Of a stretch of DNA of 64,000 nt, positions 15,718 through 24,630 are shown one piece after another. A program made the position numbers and the translations under genes. Below the pieces are notes generated by a model that saw only the letters and a list, made by a program, of their open reading frames with translations, ran no database searches and was not told where the DNA came from. The DNA comes from Ruminococcaceae bacterium P7 (GTDB lineage Bacteria > Bacillota > Clostridia > Oscillospirales > Acutalibacteraceae), in contig FMUA01000017.1 of the NCBI GenBank assembly GCA_900100595.1, forward strand, positions 1 to 64,000, written 5' to 3'. Within the stretch, counting starts at the first letter, position 1, and each line of letters starts with the position of its first letter.

Positions 15718-16482
15718 TCAATTGTATTCACGCCATGTGCCGCATTCGGCAAAACCGAGCTTCTCATAAAACGACACGTTGGCGTCCTGCGCCCTGTGGA
15801 GATAAACGCGCTTGTTCTGCGCAAGGAGCCTTTCGGTCAGGCTTCTGACGACCTGGGAGCCATAGCCCTTCCTGCGGTAATCGGGCAGACAGGCTACCGC
15901 GCCCAGTACCGCGCCGTCGTCGCTCTCCGCGACAGTCATCGCGATGGAGACGAGTACGCCGTTCTCCTGTACGCCGACAAGACTGATCGCGTTGTGGCGC
16001 AGCTTGTGATTGACGTCCACGTAGAAATCATCAAACGCGGGAGGCTTGAAGCTGTCGTCCGCGCAGCTGACGATCAGCTCATACGCTTCCCTGATTTCGG
16101 GCGTGATCAGCTCCGTTTCTCCGTCCGCTTCCGTCATTTCGGCACAGACCAGAACGGGACCTGTAAAGGACGGACGGTTCAGATCGAGCGTATATTTGCC
16201 GTTACAAATAACACCCGACGCGCCTGCAACACGCATAAACGAGGAGACTTCCTCCAAGTCTGTTTCTTCTGTCAGAAGCAAAATGAAATTTGACCCGTTG
16301 CGCGCCGCCGCTCCCGTCACATCGCCGCTTTCATCGTCGCGTATCAGCCAGTAATCGACGAAAACAAGCTGCGGCGGATAACAATGGTACAGTGAAATGA
16401 TGCGGCAGGCAAAGGGATCGTCAGCTTTCAGCGCATGGATTGCTGCGACGAAATCGACTGCTTCGTTGGCAGACTGAATCAT
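15718..16482 (-). CDS. GNAT family N-acetyltransferase
   Basis: 254 residues. The C-terminal half is a GNAT domain with the acetyl-CoA loop VACLPDYRRKGYGSQVV and a terminal NVSFYEKLGFAECG motif. The N-terminal half (1-125) is divergent and may be a second degenerate GNAT fold. ATG 16482 overlaps the upstream peptidase stop by 4 bp, and GGAGAG precedes it, indicating translational coupling. The substrate is not predictable. Confidence 0.88.
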   Translation of the reverse strand: MIQSANEAVDFVAAIHALKADDPFACRIISLYHCYPPQLVFVDYWLIRDDESGDVTGAAARNGSNFILLLTEETDLEEVSSFMRVAGASGVICNGKYTLDLNRPSFTGPVLVCAEMTEADGETELITPEIREAYELIVSCADDSFKPPAFDDFYVDVNHKLRHNAISLVGVQENGVLVSIAMTVAESDDGAVLGAVACLPDYRRKGYGSQVVRSLTERLLAQNKRVYLHRAQDANVSFYEKLGFAECGTWREYN

Positions 16483-17528
16483 GCTTCACTCTCCTCTGTC
16501 AGCGCTCCGCCCGCGATTCGGGTCGCAAGCTCTTTCACGAGCGCCATGACGCTCTCGCAGTCATCCTTATTCGCAACGCAGCCCGGCGCGTGCAGATAAC
16601 GGCAGCCGAGCGACACAGCCAGCGTGCGCACGCCGCCTCTTGACTGATGAATCACGCCCGCGTCATTGCCACCCGCAACTGCGCGCTTGTACTGCGCCTT
16701 CACGCCGATTTCTTCCGCCGCGTCAAAGGCAAGCCGCACCATCTCTTTATCGTAAATCGTGCGCCTGTCCATGACAGAGATCACCGCTCCCTCTCCAAGC
16801 TGACATACTTGCTTGGAGGAATCGATCTCGGGAATATCGGCGGCTGTCGTCGTCTCAACGACCAGCGCGAACTGCGGGTCGAGCGTATACGCAGCGGTCT
16901 TTGCGCCGTGCAAGCCGACCTCCTCCTGCACCACAAAGGCAACGTCGACGTCATATTCTAAATCGCTTTTGAGCAATTCAATCAACACCATACAGCCGAA
17001 ACGGTCGTCGATCGCCTTGGACTGAATCGAGTTCTTCGTTTCGGTAAACGCGGAATCAAAGCAGACGCTGTCCCCGTAACTGACGTATTTCAGTGCCTCC
17101 TCGCGGCTGTCCGCGCCGATGTCGATATACATCTCGCTGTATTCGGGAATCGCGCTGCTCTCGTCGCCCTTCGTCAGATGTACGGGCTTGATGCCGATGA
17201 CACCGCAGACTCTTTTCTCACCGACCCATACTCTCTTGCCGACCAGCACGCGGCGGTCGATGCCGCCTACTTCGTCAAATTTCAGATAGCCTTCTGAAGT
17301 GATATCAATCACCATCAGCCCGACCTCATCCATGTGTGCCGAGAGCATCAGCTTTGCTTTCGCGGGCTTTCTGCCCTTTTTGTGGACTAATATATTTCCT
17401 AAAGCATCTACACGAACCTCATCGGCGTATGGCTTAATGATGTCCAGAATCAGCGTTCTGACACTGCTTTCGTCGCCCGAAATGCCGTTTGTCTCGCAGA
17501 GTGTCTGGAGAAAACGATAATCAATCAT
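16479..17528 (-). CDS. M42 family metallopeptidase (glutamyl/deblocking aminopeptidase type)
   Basis: 349 residues from ATG 17528, with GGAGGTG seven bases upstream; a GTG at 17537 lies inside that site. The dinuclear-metal motifs of M42 peptidases are present: SAHMDEVG, AIDDRFG, catalytic Glu in VVQEEVG, an acidic ligand in VVETTTAAD and a late His in RYLHAPG. Such cytoplasmic enzymes form large tetrahedral particles that trim oligopeptides. Its start overlaps the stop of a second M42 gene, so the two are probably co-translated. Confidence 0.92.
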   Translation of the reverse strand: MIDYRFLQTLCETNGISGDESSVRTLILDIIKPYADEVRVDALGNILVHKKGRKPAKAKLMLSAHMDEVGLMVIDITSEGYLKFDEVGGIDRRVLVGKRVWVGEKRVCGVIGIKPVHLTKGDESSAIPEYSEMYIDIGADSREEALKYVSYGDSVCFDSAFTETKNSIQSKAIDDRFGCMVLIELLKSDLEYDVDVAFVVQEEVGLHGAKTAAYTLDPQFALVVETTTAADIPEIDSSKQVCQLGEGAVISVMDRRTIYDKEMVRLAFDAAEEIGVKAQYKRAVAGGNDAGVIHQSRGGVRTLAVSLGCRYLHAPGCVANKDDCESVMALVKELATRIAGGALTEESEA

Positions 17529-18546
17529 CAAACGCACCTCCGCAAAAGATATATGACGTGATCAGACGCGCGGTGTTTTCCACGTCGTCGGGGTGGATGA
17601 CCTCCGCCTGCGTATGCATGTACCTTTCGGGAATCGACACCATCGCGGTTCTGACTCCCGATCTGGTGAGAGCGATTCTGTCGGCGTTCGTTCCTGTTCT
17701 TCCGGCGATCGGCTCCAATTGAAATGGAATACCCTGCTCCTTCGCAAGCGCAATCAGCTTATTGCCCATCTGCCTGTTGAGAATGGGCGCGATTCCGACC
17801 ATTGGTCCCTTTCGCAGAGAAATCCCCGCGTACTGTCCCGAAACGTCGGGCTGGTTCGCAAGGCTCACGTCCACCACGATCGCTTCGTCCGCGTCGACAC
17901 GGAACGCGCCTGCCGCGGCGCCTGTGCCGTAGGTTTCCTCCTGAGAGCTAAGCATTATTACAACCTTATAATTGCATTCCTTGCCGTAAAGCAGCTCCGC
18001 CGTGCGGATCAATGCCGCCACGCCGCAGCGGTTATCCAGCGCGGGTGCGGTGATTTTGCCGCCCAACAGCTCTGCAGGCTTCACTGAAAAGGTCAGTACG
18101 TCGCCGATTTTGATATGCCGCTTCACTTCCCCGGCGGTCATTCCGAAGTCCAGCCACGTCTTGGATATCGGGCTTGCCTTGTCCTCACTCCCGTCCGAAA
18201 GATGCGGCGGCAGACAGCAGACGGTGCCCTTCACGCCGTCGGCGGTTTCAAATACGGTATTTTGCAAAGTGCGGATATCGATGCCGCCGCATTTGTCGAC
18301 CTTGACAAAGCCCTTGTCATTGATATCCGTGACGATCAGTCCGATGCGGTCGAGATGCGCGTCAAGGAGAATCGTTTTCTTTGCCTGCGGATTGCCCGCT
18401 ATGGCATAGAGATTTCCGTTCGCATCGGTAGAAATGCTCTCGGAAACAGGCTCAAGATAACGCTTTGCAGCTGCAAACGCGCTGTCCTCACTTCCCGAAA
18501 CGCCGTGTGCGGAACATAACGCAATTAGTACTTCTTTCAGCTCCAT
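17521..18546 (-). CDS. M42 family metallopeptidase, second paralogue
   Basis: 341 residues. M42 motifs: DAHLDRIG (the usual Glu after HxD is replaced by Arg), ALDNRCG, catalytic EE in SSQEETYG, VVDVSLANQPD and RYMHTQAEV. Metal ligands look intact. It starts at ATG 18546, 6 bp after murD, with only a weak GAGAG site, suggesting coupling. Two different M42 subunits side by side could make homo- or hetero-complexes with different specificities. Confidence 0.92.
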   Translation of the reverse strand: MELKEVLIALCSAHGVSGSEDSAFAAAKRYLEPVSESISTDANGNLYAIAGNPQAKKTILLDAHLDRIGLIVTDINDKGFVKVDKCGGIDIRTLQNTVFETADGVKGTVCCLPPHLSDGSEDKASPISKTWLDFGMTAGEVKRHIKIGDVLTFSVKPAELLGGKITAPALDNRCGVAALIRTAELLYGKECNYKVVIMLSSQEETYGTGAAAGAFRVDADEAIVVDVSLANQPDVSGQYAGISLRKGPMVGIAPILNRQMGNKLIALAKEQGIPFQLEPIAGRTGTNADRIALTRSGVRTAMVSIPERYMHTQAEVIHPDDVENTARLITSYIFCGGAFDD

Positions 18547-18552
18547 ATTCTC

Positions 18553-19944
18553 TCACTTCAAGCCGTTGACGATAGATTTGAAGTGATTACCTCTTTCCTC
18601 AAAATTCTTGTAAAGACCAAAGCTCGCGCTCGCGGGTGAGAGCGACACGATGTCGCCCTCAGCGGTATTCTCCACCGCCGCCTGAACCGCTTCCTCCATG
18701 TTGGTGACATTGATGATCTGAATGGCGTTCTCATCAAAATTCGCGGCGTTCCTGACCGCCTCCTCGATCTTGGGAGCGGTGTCGCCGAGCAGAATCAACA
18801 GCTTGACTTTATCATTGATCACAGGGCCTAAAGGCTCATACGGAATGTGCTTGTCATAGCCGCCCGCGATGATCGCAATTTTCTCATCATAGAGCGACAG
18901 AGTACCGCAGGCGGTACGCGTCGGGCTGGACGCGATGGAATCGTTGTAATACTTGACGCCCTTGTACTCCCTGACAAACTCCGCTCTGTGGGCTACGCCG
19001 CCGAATTCCTTCGCGACCTTGACAATCACGTCAACATCAACCAGTCCCCAGACTGCGGAAATCGCCGCGAAGTAGTTCTCGACGTTGTGCATACCCGGGA
19101 TGCGGATATCGCCGATATCCATGATCTCTGTCACCTTGCCGTAGTCGCTGTAGCAAACCGTGGTACCTCTGAGGAACGCGCCGTTTGCGACCTCCTCTTT
19201 TACGCTGAATTTCGCAAGCTGTCCCCTGACGTCCGCCGAGAAGCTGTTCGCGATCTCGTTATCAAGATTGACGACCGCCTTCGCGAACGCGTTCTGATGC
19301 AGGACGATGTTCTTCTTGGAATCGATGTATTCCTGCATATCCTTGTGGATATCGAGGTGGTTCGGCGCGAGATTCGTGACAACCGCGATATCGGGGCTTT
19401 TCCGCATGGAAATCAGCTGGAAGCTGGACAGCTCCACCACTGCGATATCGTCCTCGGAAACGCTCTCGATCTCGGGCAGGAGCGGCTTGCCGATATTGCC
19501 GCCGAGGTGGACGGTCTTTCCTGCCGCCTTCAGAAACTCGGAGATAATCGTCGTCGTCGTGGTCTTGCCGTCTGAGCCTGTGACCGCGATGGTCTTGCAG
19601 GGACAGAGGTCAAAGAACACCTCCATCTCGGAGGTCAGCACCCTGCCGCTCTCTCTGACCGCGACAAGCTCGGGTCTGTAAAACGGCGTGCCCGGGCTGC
19701 GGAAAACAATGTCCGCGTTGATGCTATCAAGATAGCTCTCGCCCAGAATCAGCTCCGCGCCGTACTCCTTGGCAAGCGCGCCGTTCTGACCGAGCGACTC
19801 AAAATCCTTTTTGTCAAGCGCCTGCACCTTGGCGCCCTTTTCGGCAAACAGTCGGATCAACGGCAGGTTGCTGGTGCCGATTCCGATAAACGCGACGGTT
19901 TTGCCTTTGACAAAACGGAAGAAACGTTCAGCTGAAGTATTCAT
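18553..19944 (-). CDS. murD: UDP-N-acetylmuramoyl-L-alanine--D-glutamate ligase
   Basis: 463 residues, normal for MurD. N-terminal Rossmann-like UDP-binding domain (FIGIGTSNLPLI), ATP loop TGSDGKTTTT (residues 122-131), central ligase motifs (VVELSSFQL, NLAPNHLD, HRAEFV) and the C-terminal domain. It adds D-Glu to UDP-MurNAc-L-Ala in cytoplasmic peptidoglycan synthesis. It is the first gene of a five-gene minus-strand operon with a consensus promoter; it is not in a dcw cluster here. Confidence 0.97.
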   Translation of the reverse strand: MNTSAERFFRFVKGKTVAFIGIGTSNLPLIRLFAEKGAKVQALDKKDFESLGQNGALAKEYGAELILGESYLDSINADIVFRSPGTPFYRPELVAVRESGRVLTSEMEVFFDLCPCKTIAVTGSDGKTTTTTIISEFLKAAGKTVHLGGNIGKPLLPEIESVSEDDIAVVELSSFQLISMRKSPDIAVVTNLAPNHLDIHKDMQEYIDSKKNIVLHQNAFAKAVVNLDNEIANSFSADVRGQLAKFSVKEEVANGAFLRGTTVCYSDYGKVTEIMDIGDIRIPGMHNVENYFAAISAVWGLVDVDVIVKVAKEFGGVAHRAEFVREYKGVKYYNDSIASSPTRTACGTLSLYDEKIAIIAGGYDKHIPYEPLGPVINDKVKLLILLGDTAPKIEEAVRNAANFDENAIQIINVTNMEEAVQAAVENTAEGDIVSLSPASASFGLYKNFEERGNHFKSIVNGLK

Positions 19945-19980
19945 AATAATCCCTCACTCATAAATTTTTCAACCTGTTTT

Positions 19981-20009
19981 ATTATACTAATTAAATGGAG
20001 AAATTGCAA
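19981..20009 (-). promoter_or_regulatory. Promoter of the murD operon
   Basis: Minus-strand TTGCAA (20004-20009), 17-bp spacer, TATAAT (19981-19986). Confidence 0.8.
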
Positions 20010-20025
20010 CCGTTTCAAAAGATTA

Positions 20026-20054
20026 TTGCAATAATCATCAAACAATGCTAAAAT
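20026..20054 (+). promoter_or_regulatory. Promoter of the MocR-type regulator gene
   Basis: TTGCAA (20026-20031), 17-bp spacer, TAAAAT (20049-20054). It diverges from the murD promoter, with the two -35 hexamers only 16 bp apart. Confidence 0.7.
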
Positions 20055-20069
20055 AATGGCGGTGATGCT

Positions 20070-21458
20070 ATGCTTTATGACTTTATTATGACGGACAAAT
20101 CCGACAGCTTACCGCTTTATCGGCAGATCTACCGCTCCGTCCGCGAATCCATCGAGAACGGCAGCATGAAGATGAACAGCCGCCTGCCCTCTATCCGCAG
20201 GCTGAGCGACAACCTCGGCGTATCAAAAACAACGGTCATCGCTGCCTATGACCAGCTCTGTGCAGAGGGCTATATCGTCAACCGGCCGCAAAAGGGTTAT
20301 TTTGTCGCCGCCGACTTTCAGAACTCCCCTGCGCAGATAGAAGCAAAGAAAGATTATTCTAATATAGAAAATAAACATTTTGAATATGATTTCAGCACCA
20401 AAAGCATCGACGAGGCGATCATCAAGTTCTCTGTCTGGCGCAAGGAGGTCAAGGACATCATCAACCGCAGCTATCTGCTGACCTCCTACGGAGACGTGCA
20501 GGGTGAGGAAGCGCTCCGGAATGCGCTGCAAAAATACGCGCTCGGTACGCGCAGCGTCAACGCACGTGCGGAAAACATCGTTGTCGGCGCAGGCACGCAG
20601 GCGATACTCAGTCTGCTCTGCTCTCTGCTGGGAGGCGGAAAACGCGTCGCCGTGCAGGAAAAGAGCTTTGTTCAGGCGGAATATGTCCTCCGCAGCTTCG
20701 GCAATGAGATTTTTTATTTTGAGAGCGATTCGGACGGCGTGACGATCGATTCGCTGAATCAAATCCAGCCGCAGATTCTGTTGATCAATCCGAACTACGC
20801 GGGCACCGAGGGAAAGACCATGCCCGTCGCGCGCAGGCTCGAAATCATCGAATGGGCTGCCAAAAACAACGCCCTGATCATCGAGGACGACTACAACGGT
20901 GAGCTCCGCTACAGCACCCATCCCACGCCCTGCGTGCAAAATCACGGAACGGAGCAGACCGTCTATATCGGCTCGTTCTCGAAGGTACTTCTCCCCTCTG
21001 TGCGCATCAGCTACATGGTGCTGCCCGAGAAGCTGATCCGGCAATACAACGCTGTCAGGGAGCTGCTCAATCAGACCGCCTCCAAGACCGAACAGCTGGC
21101 GCTTGCCTCCTATATCCAATCGGGCAAGATCGACGCGCATATCCGAAAAGCAAGGCGTATCTATCTCGAAAAAGCCCGCGTGATGCACGAGTGTCTGAAT
21201 AAATATTTCCCCGGGTGCCGCCTGATTTTCAACGAAACCGCTATGTATTTCGGCATCGCGTTTCCCGAACAGGTCGACCGCCAATCCATTGACAGAGAGC
21301 TGAAAAACCACTCCGTGCGGCTCATGCCGCAGCAGCATGACGATAACCATTTCGGCGTCAGCTTTTCGGGTATTCCCATCTCCAAGATCGAAGAGGGAAT
21401 CGCGCTGACAAGCCGCATTATTCATCAGAACACAACAGGAAAGCCTGCCGCTGAGTAA
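20070..21458 (+). CDS. MocR/PdxR-type GntR regulator with aminotransferase domain
   Basis: 462 residues. N-terminal winged helix (residues 10-80: PLYRQIYRSVRESIENG, LPSIRRLSDNLGVSKTTV) typical of GntR. The remainder is a fold-type I aminotransferase domain with PLP-site motifs IIEDDYNGEL and the Schiff-base lysine in YIGSFSKVLLPSVRISY. MocR proteins sense PLP or amino-acid aldimines and control neighbouring vitamin B6 or amino-acid genes. No pdxS/pdxT is nearby, so the target is unknown; divergence from murD makes that promoter a possible target. Confidence 0.93.
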   Translation: MLYDFIMTDKSDSLPLYRQIYRSVRESIENGSMKMNSRLPSIRRLSDNLGVSKTTVIAAYDQLCAEGYIVNRPQKGYFVAADFQNSPAQIEAKKDYSNIENKHFEYDFSTKSIDEAIIKFSVWRKEVKDIINRSYLLTSYGDVQGEEALRNALQKYALGTRSVNARAENIVVGAGTQAILSLLCSLLGGGKRVAVQEKSFVQAEYVLRSFGNEIFYFESDSDGVTIDSLNQIQPQILLINPNYAGTEGKTMPVARRLEIIEWAAKNNALIIEDDYNGELRYSTHPTPCVQNHGTEQTVYIGSFSKVLLPSVRISYMVLPEKLIRQYNAVRELLNQTASKTEQLALASYIQSGKIDAHIRKARRIYLEKARVMHECLNKYFPGCRLIFNETAMYFGIAFPEQVDRQSIDRELKNHSVRLMPQQHDDNHFGVSFSGIPISKIEEGIALTSRIIHQNTTGKPAAE

Positions 21459-21476
21459 CGGCAGGCTGTTTTTTTT
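21442..21476 (+). terminator. Intrinsic terminator of the MocR gene
   Basis: Stem AGCCTGCCG/CGGCAGGCT (21442-21450 with 21459-21467), then eight T. The stem overlaps the stop codon. Confidence 0.92.
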
Positions 21477-21484
21477 GCGTGCAT

Positions 21485-22339
21485 TTAGCCGTGCAGACCG
21501 CTTTTGACGGTTCCGATGCCGGCAAAGATGAGAAATGCCGCGATATCCACCACGACGATTGTCGCACCGACAGGCGTGCTGAACAAAATAGACGCGATAA
21601 TACCGAAAAACGCGCAGACGACCGAAATACAAGCCGAGCAGAGCGTGACGGATTTGAAGCTTTTAAATACGCGCATCGCGGACAACGCAGGAAAAATCAC
21701 CAGCGCGGAAATCAGAAGCGATCCGACAAGCGTCATGGCGACCACGATTACAACAGCTATAATCACCGCGATAATCAGGTTGATTACACTCACTTTTGTC
21801 CCCGTCGCGCGTGCAAAGCTCTCGTCAAAGGTGACGGCGAAGATTTTGTTATAAAAGATGATAAACATCGCGACGACGATCAGCGAGAGAACCGCGCAGA
21901 TCCAAACATCCGTCGGCGTTAGCGTGATGATAGAGGTCGAGCCGAAAAGCGTCGTGCAGACGTCTCCCGAGACATTCGTCGATGTCTTGAAGGTGTTCAT
22001 CAAAAGATAACCGACCGCAAGCGCTCCGACGGATATCATCGCAATCGCGGCGTCGCCCTTGATTCTCGCGTTCTCACCCGTGCGCAGCAGCAGAACCGCG
22101 CTGATGATCGTGACGGGAAGGACAATCAACATATTGTTGGTCAGCCCCGTGACAGCCGCCACCGCGATCGCGCCGAACGCGACATGCGACAAGCCGTCGC
22201 CGATAAAGGAGAACCGTTTGAGAACCAAATTCACGCCCAGAAGCGACGAACAGAGCGCTATCAGCACGCCGACAATGATCGCGTAGCGAACGAACGGCAT
22301 TTGCAGATACGAAAAGAGCTTTATAAATATTTCTTCCAC
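21485..22339 (-). CDS. znuB: Metal (zinc-type) ABC transporter permease
   Basis: 284 residues starting with GTG 22339 (AAAGGAG nine bases upstream; the open frame upstream overlaps the ATPase gene). About eight membrane helices of the ABC-3 family, with the conserved FIGDGLSHVAFGA and GDAAIAMIS segments. It forms the membrane channel for the ZnuA/ZnuC homologues encoded just upstream. Zinc is inferred from the Fur-type regulator and operators. Confidence 0.92.
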   Translation of the reverse strand: MEEIFIKLFSYLQMPFVRYAIIVGVLIALCSSLLGVNLVLKRFSFIGDGLSHVAFGAIAVAAVTGLTNNMLIVLPVTIISAVLLLRTGENARIKGDAAIAMISVGALAVGYLLMNTFKTSTNVSGDVCTTLFGSTSIITLTPTDVWICAVLSLIVVAMFIIFYNKIFAVTFDESFARATGTKVSVINLIIAVIIAVVIVVAMTLVGSLLISALVIFPALSAMRVFKSFKSVTLCSACISVVCAFFGIIASILFSTPVGATIVVVDIAAFLIFAGIGTVKSGLHG

Positions 22340-22343
22340 TTTC

Positions 22344-23048
22344 TCAGGCTCCTTTCGTGTTGTAGAGCTGCCTGCCAACCTTGCTGTCGATAAACTGTCG
22401 GCGGGTGCCGAAGAAGATCGTGTTGCCGATGTGCAGCACATGGGTCGCGTATTTCAGCGCCGCCTCGATATCGTGGGAAATCATTATGATCGTGATGCCC
22501 TCCTCCTGATTGAGCGTTTCAATCAGCTCGTACATATCGGCGGTCACCTTGGGATCAAGTCCCGCGACAGGCTCGTCGAGCAGAAGCATTTTCTGCGTGG
22601 CGCAGAGCGCCCTTGCGAGAAGGACACGCTGCTGCTGTCCTCCCGAAAGCTCGCGGTAACAGCGGTTCTGCAGATGCTCGATTCCCATTTTTTTAATATT
22701 TTCCAGCGCGATGCGCTTTTCCGCTCTCGTATAGAACGGGCGAAGCCCCCGTCTTCCCTGAAAACCCGAAATGACGATCTCCCTGACCGATGCGGGAAAG
22801 TCCTTCTGCACCACCGTCTGCTGCGGCAGATAACCGATGGTATTGGCGGTAAGCCCGTCGCCCGTGGTGATTTCTCCCTTCATCGGACGGCGCAGCCCGA
22901 GAAGCGTTTTCATCAGCGTCGATTTGCCTGAGCCGTTTTCTCCGACAATGCAAAGATAATCGCCCGCGTCGACATGAAAGCTCAGATTGGATATGATCTC
23001 TCTGCCGTCATAGCCCAGCGAGAGATGCTGACAGGTTAGTTGTGACAT
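22344..23048 (-). CDS. znuC: Metal (zinc-type) ABC transporter ATPase
   Basis: 234 residues. Walker A GENGSGKST, Q-loop LPQQTVVQKDF, signature LSGGQQQRVLLARAL, Walker B MLLLDEPVAGLD and switch His in MISHDIE. It powers the ABC-3 metal importer. It lies between the binding-protein and permease genes with short gaps, in one operon. Confidence 0.95.
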   Translation of the reverse strand: MSQLTCQHLSLGYDGREIISNLSFHVDAGDYLCIVGENGSGKSTLMKTLLGLRRPMKGEITTGDGLTANTIGYLPQQTVVQKDFPASVREIVISGFQGRRGLRPFYTRAEKRIALENIKKMGIEHLQNRCYRELSGGQQQRVLLARALCATQKMLLLDEPVAGLDPKVTADMYELIETLNQEEGITIIMISHDIEAALKYATHVLHIGNTIFFGTRRQFIDSKVGRQLYNTKGA

Positions 23049-23060
23049 GGTCGTCTCCTA

Positions 23061-24014
23061 TTACAAAAGCGCTTTTTTGAGCGCCTCGAGGTTGCTTTCC
23101 ATAACGGAAAGGTACGTTTCGCCGCAGTCCGCAGTTGCGGACTGCATCGAGTCCAGCGTGAGGATCTCCGCCTTGCAGCCCGAGGTTTTCAGCACGGTTT
23201 CCGCGATTTTTTTGTCGGAGCCGTCGATCGTGATGATTGCGGGAAGCGATAGCTCACGCAGCTTGTCCGAAAGGAACGCGACGGTTTCAAAGCTCGCCTC
23301 CGACTCGGCGGAGCATCCCGCAAATGCGGCATAGTATTTCAAGCCGTAGTCATCAACCAGATAACGGAACGGAAAACGGTCGGCAAAAAGCAGCGTATCG
23401 TATTTTTTTGCGGAGAGTGCTTCCATATAGGACGCGTCCAGCTTTTTGAGTTCTTCGGTATAAGACTCCGTGTTCTTTTTGTAGGTCTCCGCATTCGCAG
23501 CGTCCGCCTTTTGGAGCTTTTCGCTCAGGGACTCACAGAGCGTTTCGGCGTTTTTGAGTGAAAGCCAAATATGCTCGTCAGCAGCTTCCTCCTCTTCCTC
23601 CGCCTCTTTCTGCATGCCCTCGACGGCTTCCTCGGTCTTTGCCCTGTCGCCGAGCGCGTCAAGCAAATTGACTACCTCGGTTTTGTCGGGCTGAATGATG
23701 CCGTTCATCGCGTCGTCGACCCATTTGTCGGACTCGCCGCCGACATAGACGAACATATCGCTGTCCGCGATGCCGACCATATCGTCGGCTGTCGGCTGGT
23801 AGCTGTGCATGTCCGTGCCGTTGTCCACAAGCAGGCTCAACTCCACATTCTCCGCGTCATGTGTCAGGTTCTTCACCCAGTCATAAAGCGGATAAATGCT
23901 GACGGTGATCTTGAATTTTCCCGTTTCCGTTTTTCCAGCATTTCCTGCCGCGCAGCCCGCCAATACGGACAGGCATAAAACAAGCGCTAATACAAGTGCG
24001 ATCAACTTTTTCAC
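23061..24014 (-). CDS. znuA: Metal-binding lipoprotein of a zinc-type ABC importer
   Basis: 317 residues from GTG 24014, overlapping the regulator stop by 4 bp (GTGA), with GAGGGAG upstream. Lipobox LAGC (Cys20). Cluster A-I substrate-binding protein: ITVSIYPLYDW, metal His in GTDMHSY, a second His in DEHIWLS, then RFPFRYLVDDYGL. The usual His-rich loop is instead a Glu-rich stretch (EAEEEEEAADEH). It captures the metal outside the cell for the ATPase and permease encoded next to it. Confidence 0.93.
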   Translation of the reverse strand: MKKLIALVLALVLCLSVLAGCAAGNAGKTETGKFKITVSIYPLYDWVKNLTHDAENVELSLLVDNGTDMHSYQPTADDMVGIADSDMFVYVGGESDKWVDDAMNGIIQPDKTEVVNLLDALGDRAKTEEAVEGMQKEAEEEEEAADEHIWLSLKNAETLCESLSEKLQKADAANAETYKKNTESYTEELKKLDASYMEALSAKKYDTLLFADRFPFRYLVDDYGLKYYAAFAGCSAESEASFETVAFLSDKLRELSLPAIITIDGSDKKIAETVLKTSGCKAEILTLDSMQSATADCGETYLSVMESNLEALKKALL

Positions 24015-24424
24015 TGTTGTTTCTCCCTCATGGTTTTTTTGCAGGATTTGCACACGCCGTAGAGCACGGTGTTGGATTTGTCCACCGTGAACTCATCGCT
24101 CTGCGCGAGCGCGTCGATCAGCGTCTGTGCGCCCTCCATGCTCATGTGATAGGTCTTTCCGCATTTTTCGCAGGAAAGATGCAGGCAGTCACGGCACTCA
24201 CTGCCGTCCGTGTACAGATAATACACCTCTCTGCTGCCGCTCTTGCTGCTGCGGCGCACCTTGCCCTCCTTTTCCAAGTCGGCGAGGTTGCGGTATACCG
24301 CACTGATGCTGATTCCCTGTTCACTCAGTGCCTGCTCCATTTGCCTTGCGGTCAGTTCCTCGTCCGCGTGTGCGGACAAAAAAGCAAGCAGCGCCTTTCG
24401 CTGCTTTGTCATGTATTTTGACAA
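24011..24424 (-). CDS. Fur-family metal regulator, probably zinc (Zur-like)
   Basis: 137 residues if TTG 24424 is the start (AGGAGG seven to eight bases upstream). A GTG at 24433 abuts the site, and ATG 24412 is too far from it. Winged helix (about 1-80; LTARQMEQALSEQGISISAVYRNL) and dimerisation domain with two zinc-binding CxxC pairs, CEKCGKTYH and CKSC. It is first in an operon with a zinc-type ABC importer, and its promoter is bracketed by two 19-bp palindromes, so it very probably autoregulates and represses uptake when zinc is sufficient. Confidence 0.92.
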   Translation of the reverse strand: MSKYMTKQRKALLAFLSAHADEELTARQMEQALSEQGISISAVYRNLADLEKEGKVRRSSKSGSREVYYLYTDGSECRDCLHLSCEKCGKTYHMSMEGAQTLIDALAQSDEFTVDKSNTVLYGVCKSCKKTMREKQQ

Positions 24425-24440
24425 GGTGTTCACCTCCTGA

Positions 24441-24459
24441 TTTGCGAATCATTCGCAGA
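24441..24459. promoter_or_regulatory. Fur/Zur-type operator, promoter-proximal
   Basis: TTTGCGAATCATTCGCAGA contains the perfect palindrome TGCGAAT-C-ATTCGCA. It covers the transcription start of the zinc operon. Confidence 0.75.
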
Positions 24460-24461
24460 TT

Positions 24462-24490
24462 ATTATAGCAAATCCGCGCGTAAATGTCAA
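24462..24490 (-). promoter_or_regulatory. Promoter of the zinc uptake operon
   Basis: Minus-strand TTGACA (24485-24490), 17-bp spacer, TATAAT (24462-24467), both perfect, lying exactly between two operator palindromes. Confidence 0.92.
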
Positions 24491-24494
24491 GCAA

Positions 24495-24513
24495 TCTGCG
24501 ACTCTTTCGCAAA
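24495..24513. promoter_or_regulatory. Fur/Zur-type operator, upstream copy
   Basis: TCTGCGACTCTTTCGCAAA is the imperfect inverted counterpart of 24441-24459 and ends just upstream of the -35 hexamer. The two sites are 54 bp apart centre to centre, about five helical turns. Confidence 0.7.
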
Positions 24514-24566
24514 TTTGTCTGTCATATTGCAAATCCGGAAATCATATATATAATATAAAACTTTTC

Positions 24567-24595
24567 TTGCGTGATAATGATTTTTATGCTATAAT
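24567..24595 (+). promoter_or_regulatory. Promoter of the alanine symporter gene
   Basis: TTGCGT (24567-24572), 17-bp spacer, TATAAT (24590-24595). Confidence 0.65.
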
Positions 24596-24630
24596 ATGAC
24601 AGCGTGTTTAACACAAAGAGGAGGATGTAT

